Assembly: GCF_010111755.1 (NCBI RefSeq)
Contig: NC_088953.1
Span: 372,001-436,000, forward strand
Direction of reading: 5' to 3'
Length of the DNA: 64,000 nt
Source: Nakaseomyces glabratus
Lineage: Eukaryota; Ascomycota; Saccharomycetes; Saccharomycetales; Saccharomycetaceae
In this document: positions 58,995-64,000 of the stretch, in pieces
Position numbering within the stretch: the first letter of the stretch is position 1
How the letters are laid out: each line of letters starts with the position of its first letter
The notes under the pieces: model-generated
Seen by the model: the letters and a program-made list of their open reading frames with translations, nothing else
Told to the model about the DNA's origin: nothing
The model's database searches: none
Translations under genes and position numbers: made by a program

Positions 58995-60905
58995 TTACTC
59001 GGCATTGTACCAAATATCTATTAGATTGGTGACTCTCGATTTGGTCTCGTCGTTATACTTAATGGATCTACCACTAAAGTCCTTGACGTTGGAATCCACA
59101 AAGGCACATCTCATAGTGTTGCCACAGTCCGGGATGACGACCCATTCCTTCTGGCTGACCTTCGGTGCTAAGTAGCCATCGATCCGTATCTTGGATTTGT
59201 AAATAGTTTCAGCATTACCGTAGTTACCATAACGCACCTCGTAATACTCTTCATCAGCTGCAAAATCTTCCACCAGCAGATCTGGGTTTTTGCACGTCCT
59301 GCCTCCACCAGATATCCATAGCAAATTGTCCTTGTCATCATTGTGTGCGATTTGAGTACCACAGACAAAGTTCATCTTGTCTGCTTCCGAGTAACTTATA
59401 GAACCAACGATACCAGCGTCTCTTGGGTCTAGTCTAAATGTTTCGCCAGCAGCAAAAGCACCTAATATGAGCGCATCAGCACCGGTACCGACGCATGCCC
59501 TAAATGTATCGTGTTGGTGCAATAACTCTGTGATAGCAAATGTCTGGAATCTGAGCTTCTTATTGAACACAATTAAGCCAGGATCAACATGATTTGACTT
59601 CCTTTGAAAGCAGAACTCGGAAAGAGCTTTGTCTTCAGAAGTGGCAGGGTTTCTCACTTGTTTTGTAAATAGTTTGTGATGTAGATCAGTTTTCAACACC
59701 TGGTGCTCTTCAGTAGTTGGTTCCAAGAAAATAGCTGCTTCAGGACAGTATTTTGGATTCTTTTTCTTGATATCTCTGTTCCTCCAGAACAAGATATGTC
59801 TTGAAGTGTAAGGTTCAAGTTGAAAAAACTTTTCTGTTCCAACAAATGGTATTACATCTACATCTAGCAATAGAACTTCTTCAAAGGTATTAAACATTGC
59901 AGCAAACCATTTATTATGCATTCCTATAATATTTTCATCTGCATATTCAGCATCAATTATAGGGCTGAGATCAACAACTGAAACATCCTGGTTAGTTTTT
60001 ACTGCGTAAGACTTTATCAGTTCTTTGTCTGCCAAAGTTAATGTTTCGCCCTTATCAATAATCTGAATAGGTAGTTTGTTACCTTGTTGATTCAACACAG
60101 CAAATAAAGAATGTAACATTCTAATTTCCTTTGGGGAAACTGATACCGCGATACCTTTACCCTTTGCCATATTCCTCCAAGTAGGAATGAACTTTGCATT
60201 ATACTCACTTACAGATAAATCAGTGGTTGGTTCTTCTGTAATAACACCTGTACGTAAGTTTTCAATTCTTGGATACAAGTATTCTGTGGTACTCCCGTCA
60301 GTCTGCTTCAAAAACATAAACAGTTTTTTTTGGAAGACATATGCTTCATTGGGGGAGAACCCTGCCGCCTTGAAAGTATCCAAGATGTCAATATCTTCGT
60401 CCATGAAGCAGTACTTGTATGTTCTCATACGTTCAATGGCCAATTGCATATTTCTGTAATCTTCTTTTTCTTCTCTCTCAGTCAAAATGTCAGCGTTGTC
60501 CCACTTGGGATCCAAATAAAACCCTTGTAGAAGCAACGCACATTGGTCAGCCTTACTAGCTTTATCCCAGTTGGAGAGCACGGAACGCTCATGTAAATCT
60601 CTCCCATTGTTACCGAATGGGAATAGTTTCTTCAAGAACATCAATCTGCCTGGCTTCTTCTCATTTTCATATATCCTGGAAGAGACATATTTGAAGACTG
60701 AGTATTTAGAAGCAAATGTGGACCCTTGCTCCAGACTCAAGTTCAGCAAGTCGTATCCTTGTCTATCATCGACAGAAGAACCACCAAAAACAGTAAATAT
60801 AATGAACAGCAACGAAACGCAAAGAGAAATAGTCACGCAATGTTGCCTCAAGACCTTCTTAGTCCTGTACACAAGCAGGCTCTTCTTCATATACAGCTTT
60901 TCCAT
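58995..60905 (-). CDS. MNN1/MNT3-family protein, array copy G, with several diverged motifs
   Basis: A protein of 636 residues starting MEKLYMKKSLLVYRTKKVL. Anchor at about 24-42 (TISLCVSLLFIIFTVFG). The DxD is kept (FEEVLLLDVDVIPF, about residue 349). Elsewhere the conserved sites are changed: the block that reads YGDKE in the other copies is GTGADALILGA (about residue 477). DSG becomes DPG (HVDPGLIVFNKKLRF). QMGHxDENNxLLWSNGG becomes QIAHNDDKDNLLWISGGG. The frame is fully open, so the gene is not a pseudogene in the simple sense. It may have altered or no transferase activity, or a different acceptor. Confidence 0.87.
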   Translation of the reverse strand: MEKLYMKKSLLVYRTKKVLRQHCVTISLCVSLLFIIFTVFGGSSVDDRQGYDLLNLSLEQGSTFASKYSVFKYVSSRIYENEKKPGRLMFLKKLFPFGNNGRDLHERSVLSNWDKASKADQCALLLQGFYLDPKWDNADILTEREEKEDYRNMQLAIERMRTYKYCFMDEDIDILDTFKAAGFSPNEAYVFQKKLFMFLKQTDGSTTEYLYPRIENLRTGVITEEPTTDLSVSEYNAKFIPTWRNMAKGKGIAVSVSPKEIRMLHSLFAVLNQQGNKLPIQIIDKGETLTLADKELIKSYAVKTNQDVSVVDLSPIIDAEYADENIIGMHNKWFAAMFNTFEEVLLLDVDVIPFVGTEKFFQLEPYTSRHILFWRNRDIKKKNPKYCPEAAIFLEPTTEEHQVLKTDLHHKLFTKQVRNPATSEDKALSEFCFQRKSNHVDPGLIVFNKKLRFQTFAITELLHQHDTFRACVGTGADALILGAFAAGETFRLDPRDAGIVGSISYSEADKMNFVCGTQIAHNDDKDNLLWISGGGRTCKNPDLLVEDFAADEEYYEVRYGNYGNAETIYKSKIRIDGYLAPKVSQKEWVVIPDCGNTMRCAFVDSNVKDFSGRSIKYNDETKSRVTNLIDIWYNAE

Positions 60906-61425
60906 GGTGCATGCCGTGTTTTACCTTATGCTGATACAAAAGCGTCTAATACTCAGAGTCTTGTATGAAATATGTGACAAATACGGGACTATTCCTTTCC
61001 AAACCACCCTTCATGATTTCTTGCAACGATCGCTGAAACATCGTTTGAGGTAAATCCTATGCAGCGAAAGGTTCCATGCCTCGAGAGATTTTCGATTTTT
61101 GCAACAATAGAATGTGAAGTGTACGGGAACTTCTGTGTAGAGACAAAACGTTCCTATGGACCATCTTCAAAATGTCTCAGAAAATGCAATGACATATGGA
61201 TAAAGATGCTTTCAGTGCTAAGCACACTGTGTTTCTATTGCAAGTATTTGAATTTTAGCAAGATCATAGTTGTGATTTAGTTTCGTATATTAAGTTACTA
61301 TTAGTTGTATAGGTGGCTTTACTGTTAGAAAGCGTGATTTAAAAGTATATATAAATTAAGTTATGGGTATTGATGGATGATACAAAGAAAAATACAATGA
61401 TGCTGAGTGCAAATGGATGGGGTTT
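60906..61425. other. Array spacer between copies G and H
   Basis: Copy G promoter and copy H 3' end. No gene seen. Confidence 0.5.
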
Positions 61426-63288
61426 TCAAATTTTTGCTGAGTTCCAAAATTCAGAGATTCTGTTCACTTTTTGCTTTTCCTCGTCGGTCAATCTGACAAG
61501 AGTCCCCTTATCTTTCTCTCTATTATCGTCAACGTGGGCGCAATACATATACTGCCTACATTCACTTAGTTGTAGCCACTTGTTTACTGTTGTATCAGGA
61601 ATAATGAAACCATCTATGTTTAACCTAGAAGAGTAGACGGCCTTTAGATTGTCTACGTTCTGATATCTTTTTTTGTAGTATTCTTCATCCTTATTAAAAT
61701 CTTCCTCTGCACAGTCAAATTTACAAGTTCTTAGACCACCATTAGACCACAGAAGTCTATTGTCTTCGTCACTGTGTCCCATTTGTGTTGCGCATATGTA
61801 ATGCCTAGAGAACTCCTTCTCGTAGCCAACGGTACCTATAATCGCTGCACTCTGAGCTTCTAACGTGTAACTCTCGCCAACCATATATGCACCAAGCATG
61901 AAAAGCTCTTTATCACCGTAAGTGCATCTTCCGAACCTGGTATGACTATGCAAGATCTCGGACATGATTAAACTGTGTATCTTGTCTTTCTTGTCAATAA
62001 CCACCAGACCACTGTCAACATGGTGCAGATACATCTTCTGGAAAAACTCATACAGGGCTCTCCCTTCAGAATCCTTAGCATCCTTGAGCCCCGAATCTGT
62101 TAGTCTGTAGCTCAAGGTTGTGCCTATGAGATTGTGTTCTTCAAGAGTTGGTTCAAAGTATGGTGCCATCTCTACACAGAAGTGTAACGTACGTTCATGT
62201 GTAATATCCCTGTCTCTCCATAATCTCAAACCCGTCTTTTTGTATGACTTTGATTTCAGGAAATCTTCAGCAGGCACGTATGGGATAGCATCGGCATCTA
62301 TCAGAATTAATTCTTCGAAAGTATTGAAGATGGCAGCGTACCACTTGTTATGAAAGTTCTGGATAGAGTTTTCAGCAAAATCTGGATCGATAACTGGGCT
62401 CAAATCAACCACATAAACATCTTGCTCCATCTCTATAGCATATTCTTTGATCTTTTGCTCCAACTCGGCATTAATTTCTGTACCTTTGTGCACAACCTGA
62501 ATAGGCAATTTGTTACCGAGTTCCTTCCAAACTCTGAACTGTTGACGTAAAAGAGGGACATCCGATTGGCTTACAGTTAAAACGATACCTTTCCCGCGGG
62601 ATAGCTTACGCCAATTCCCAATGATGTTTGCGTTATATTCTTGAGGTGTTAGCTTGGTCTTAGGTTTGGAGACAACCTCACCACTTTTCACGTTCTTTAT
62701 GGCTGGGTGGAAGTAGTCGGTGTTGCTAGCAGTGATATCTCTGAAGAAATAGAACATCCTCTTTTGAAAATCATATGCGTCAACGTCAGGTATACTCAGT
62801 CTTTTGAAAAATTCTATAGGTTCAATGTCGTTATCCAGGAAGCACTGCTTGTAGATTTTTATCCTTTCTCCCGCTAGTTGTAGATTCAGATCTTCTACAC
62901 TTTCGTTATCATATGCAGTCATGATATCACGGTTACTCCAATGAGGGTGTGCCTTATACATGCTCTTCACCAACAGTAGACACTTTTGATACTTGGAACT
63001 GCTGTTCCAATCGACAAGACCATCCTTTGGCTTATTCAGAAATGGCAGCAGTTTCTTCACGGTGCTAGAACGGGTCTTCTCTGAGTTCAGAAGATAGTTG
63101 TTCACATAGCTGAAAGGCGAAACTGGAGAAGCGTGCTTCAATCCGGAAGTGTAATCTTGGGTATCGGCCACATTCACAGTACTTACAACAGTTGTGAGAG
63201 TATTGCTGTAGAAGACAAACGTCAGTGACAAGATCACTATAATCGCTAAAATGTACCTTCTCAGCAGACTCTTAGTCCTGCGATTCAT
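61426..63288 (-). CDS. MNN1/MNT3-family alpha-1,3-mannosyltransferase, array copy H
   Basis: A protein of 620 residues starting MNRRTKSLLRRYILAI. Anchor at about 12-30 (YILAIIVILSLTFVFYS). Motifs: CLLLVKSMYKAHPHW, IKIYKQCFLDNDIE, RGKGIVLTVSQSD, DLSPVIDPDFA, DxD in FEELILIDADAIPY (about residue 333), HVDSGLVVIDKKDKIHSL, TYGDKELFMLGA, QMGHSDEDNRLLWSNGG. All motifs are intact. It is the last array member within the window; further copies beyond the tRNA-Thr cannot be excluded. Confidence 0.9.
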   Translation of the reverse strand: MNRRTKSLLRRYILAIIVILSLTFVFYSNTLTTVVSTVNVADTQDYTSGLKHASPVSPFSYVNNYLLNSEKTRSSTVKKLLPFLNKPKDGLVDWNSSSKYQKCLLLVKSMYKAHPHWSNRDIMTAYDNESVEDLNLQLAGERIKIYKQCFLDNDIEPIEFFKRLSIPDVDAYDFQKRMFYFFRDITASNTDYFHPAIKNVKSGEVVSKPKTKLTPQEYNANIIGNWRKLSRGKGIVLTVSQSDVPLLRQQFRVWKELGNKLPIQVVHKGTEINAELEQKIKEYAIEMEQDVYVVDLSPVIDPDFAENSIQNFHNKWYAAIFNTFEELILIDADAIPYVPAEDFLKSKSYKKTGLRLWRDRDITHERTLHFCVEMAPYFEPTLEEHNLIGTTLSYRLTDSGLKDAKDSEGRALYEFFQKMYLHHVDSGLVVIDKKDKIHSLIMSEILHSHTRFGRCTYGDKELFMLGAYMVGESYTLEAQSAAIIGTVGYEKEFSRHYICATQMGHSDEDNRLLWSNGGLRTCKFDCAEEDFNKDEEYYKKRYQNVDNLKAVYSSRLNIDGFIIPDTTVNKWLQLSECRQYMYCAHVDDNREKDKGTLVRLTDEEKQKVNRISEFWNSAKI

Positions 63289-63816
63289 GCCTAAATGGTC
63301 GTTAATGTGTTTCGTTGGGCCCTTGTACTTGCCCAGGACATAAAAGATAATTAGCAGAGGTAGTGAATAATGGCAGATGTTTTTATATTATTTTAATTAA
63401 CTTCTGTGCTTTCCGGATGGTACGCTGCAACACGAAATAAAAAAAATTAATGAGCAACAGGGATGACTAGGAAAAACTTTTCAAAACATGTAGTGCTAGG
63501 GAATGCAGGCTGGTGCAGCTTGCTTCGCAGATTAATTTGAACAGAAAATTGGTTGAAACTCCTTCGTGATTCCAGATTACCGTGAATGGGTTCATCAACT
63601 GTACATCAAACTCCCAAATAGGAGAGTAAACATGGGATTGGAGTGGGCAATAACAGGGAGAACCTTTTTTGTGCTCCTTGCATCAAGTGTAGAAATCCCA
63701 TGTTGTCTTGTGTTGCTTTGGCATGTGTATAATATTATGAGGACCGTAGGGGGCCTTCCATTATCTGGGAAAAAGAAATGCAGGGAAACGGCACAAAGAA
63801 TGGAAAAAGAATAAAT
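63289..63816. other. Copy H upstream region to tRNA-Thr
   Basis: Copy H promoter and spacer. The 82-codon plus frame at 63566-63814 ends at the tRNA and shows no family features. Confidence 0.45.
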
Positions 63817-63888
63817 GCTTCCAACCAGATTTGAACTGATGATCTCCACATTACTAGTGTGGCGCCTTACCAACTTGGCCATAGAAGC
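63817..63888 (-). tRNA. tT(AGU): tRNA-Thr (anticodon AGU)
   Basis: A 72-nt tRNA on the minus strand: acceptor GCTTCTA ... TGGAAGC, D-arm GGCCAAGTTGGTAAGGC, anticodon loop CTAGTAA with AGT (read as inosine), and T-arm ATCAGTTCAAATCTGGT. No intron. A short T-containing stretch follows on its 3' side (ATTTATTCTTTTTCC), a likely Pol III terminator. Confidence 0.96.
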
Positions 63889-64000
63889 TTAATAATTTAA
63901 CGATGGCTCACTTTCAAGTTTGGCGTCTCATGGCATTGCTCAGAGCAGTTGTATAAGCATGAAGGTTGTGCTTGATAAACCTGCAGTGCTCAACTAGAAG

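Overview
This is nuclear DNA of a budding yeast in the Saccharomycetaceae. Genes are compact and almost intron-free. The single intron seen, in NOG2, has yeast-consensus splice signals (GTATGT, TACTAAC, CAG). The three tRNA genes are near-identical to Saccharomyces cerevisiae sequences as I remember them, and almost every protein aligns end to end with an S. cerevisiae protein. Gene order follows S. cerevisiae chromosome XIV right arm and then chromosome IX left arm, with pieces of the duplicated chromosome III and V tracks woven in. That indicates a post-genome-duplication yeast outside Saccharomyces. A member of the Candida glabrata / Nakaseomyces clade is my best guess; this is an inference from memory and could not be searched.

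Region 1 (1-31,322) is collinear with the YNR054-YNR040 interval: ESF2 (partial), NOG2, POP2, BRE5, LYS9, MSO1, CRF1, FPK1, TRM112, PET494, an AGA1/FIG2-type adhesin, [ABP1, TUP1], MVD1, COQ2, MRX15, followed by VTC5. ABP1 and TUP1 belong to the chromosome III sister track in S. cerevisiae, so this window preserves a more ancestral interleaved order. NOG2 carries an intron with a probable H/ACA snoRNA (snR191) enclosed by a long intron-closing stem.

Region 2 (31,936-43,205) holds tRNA-Asp, a WOPR-family regulator (MIT1), a 2-kb divergent promoter, NAS2, URM1, tRNA-Arg, EST3, DOT5 and TIR3. It corresponds to the YEL007 / YIL007-YIL011 neighbourhood, with FAA3 missing. EST3 (telomerase subunit) is split into two frames at CTT-AGT-T, the programmed +1 frameshift signal known from S. 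cerevisiae.

Region 3 (43,206-63,288) is a tandem array of eight same-strand genes for MNN1/MNT3-family alpha-1,3-mannosyltransferases. They are type II Golgi membrane proteins, each with a DxD motif. The array sits where S. cerevisiae has the single gene MNT3. Two tracts of apparently perfect identity show recent gene conversion: 482 bp inside copies C and D, and 340 bp over the promoter and start of copies B and E. One copy (G) has lost several family motifs. The window ends with tRNA-Thr.

Much of the window concerns the cell surface: an adhesin, a TIR mannoprotein, eight mannosyltransferases that would modify such proteins, a regulator of the Mit1/Wor1 type, and a flippase kinase beside a flippase subunit. 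The other genes are housekeeping: ribosome assembly, mRNA decay, lysine synthesis, isoprenoid and ubiquinone synthesis, mitochondrial translation, proteasome assembly and telomerase. I see no transposon, no CRISPR array and no centromere. The most striking items are the EST3 frameshift, the array with its conversion tracts, and the stem-closed snoRNA intron.
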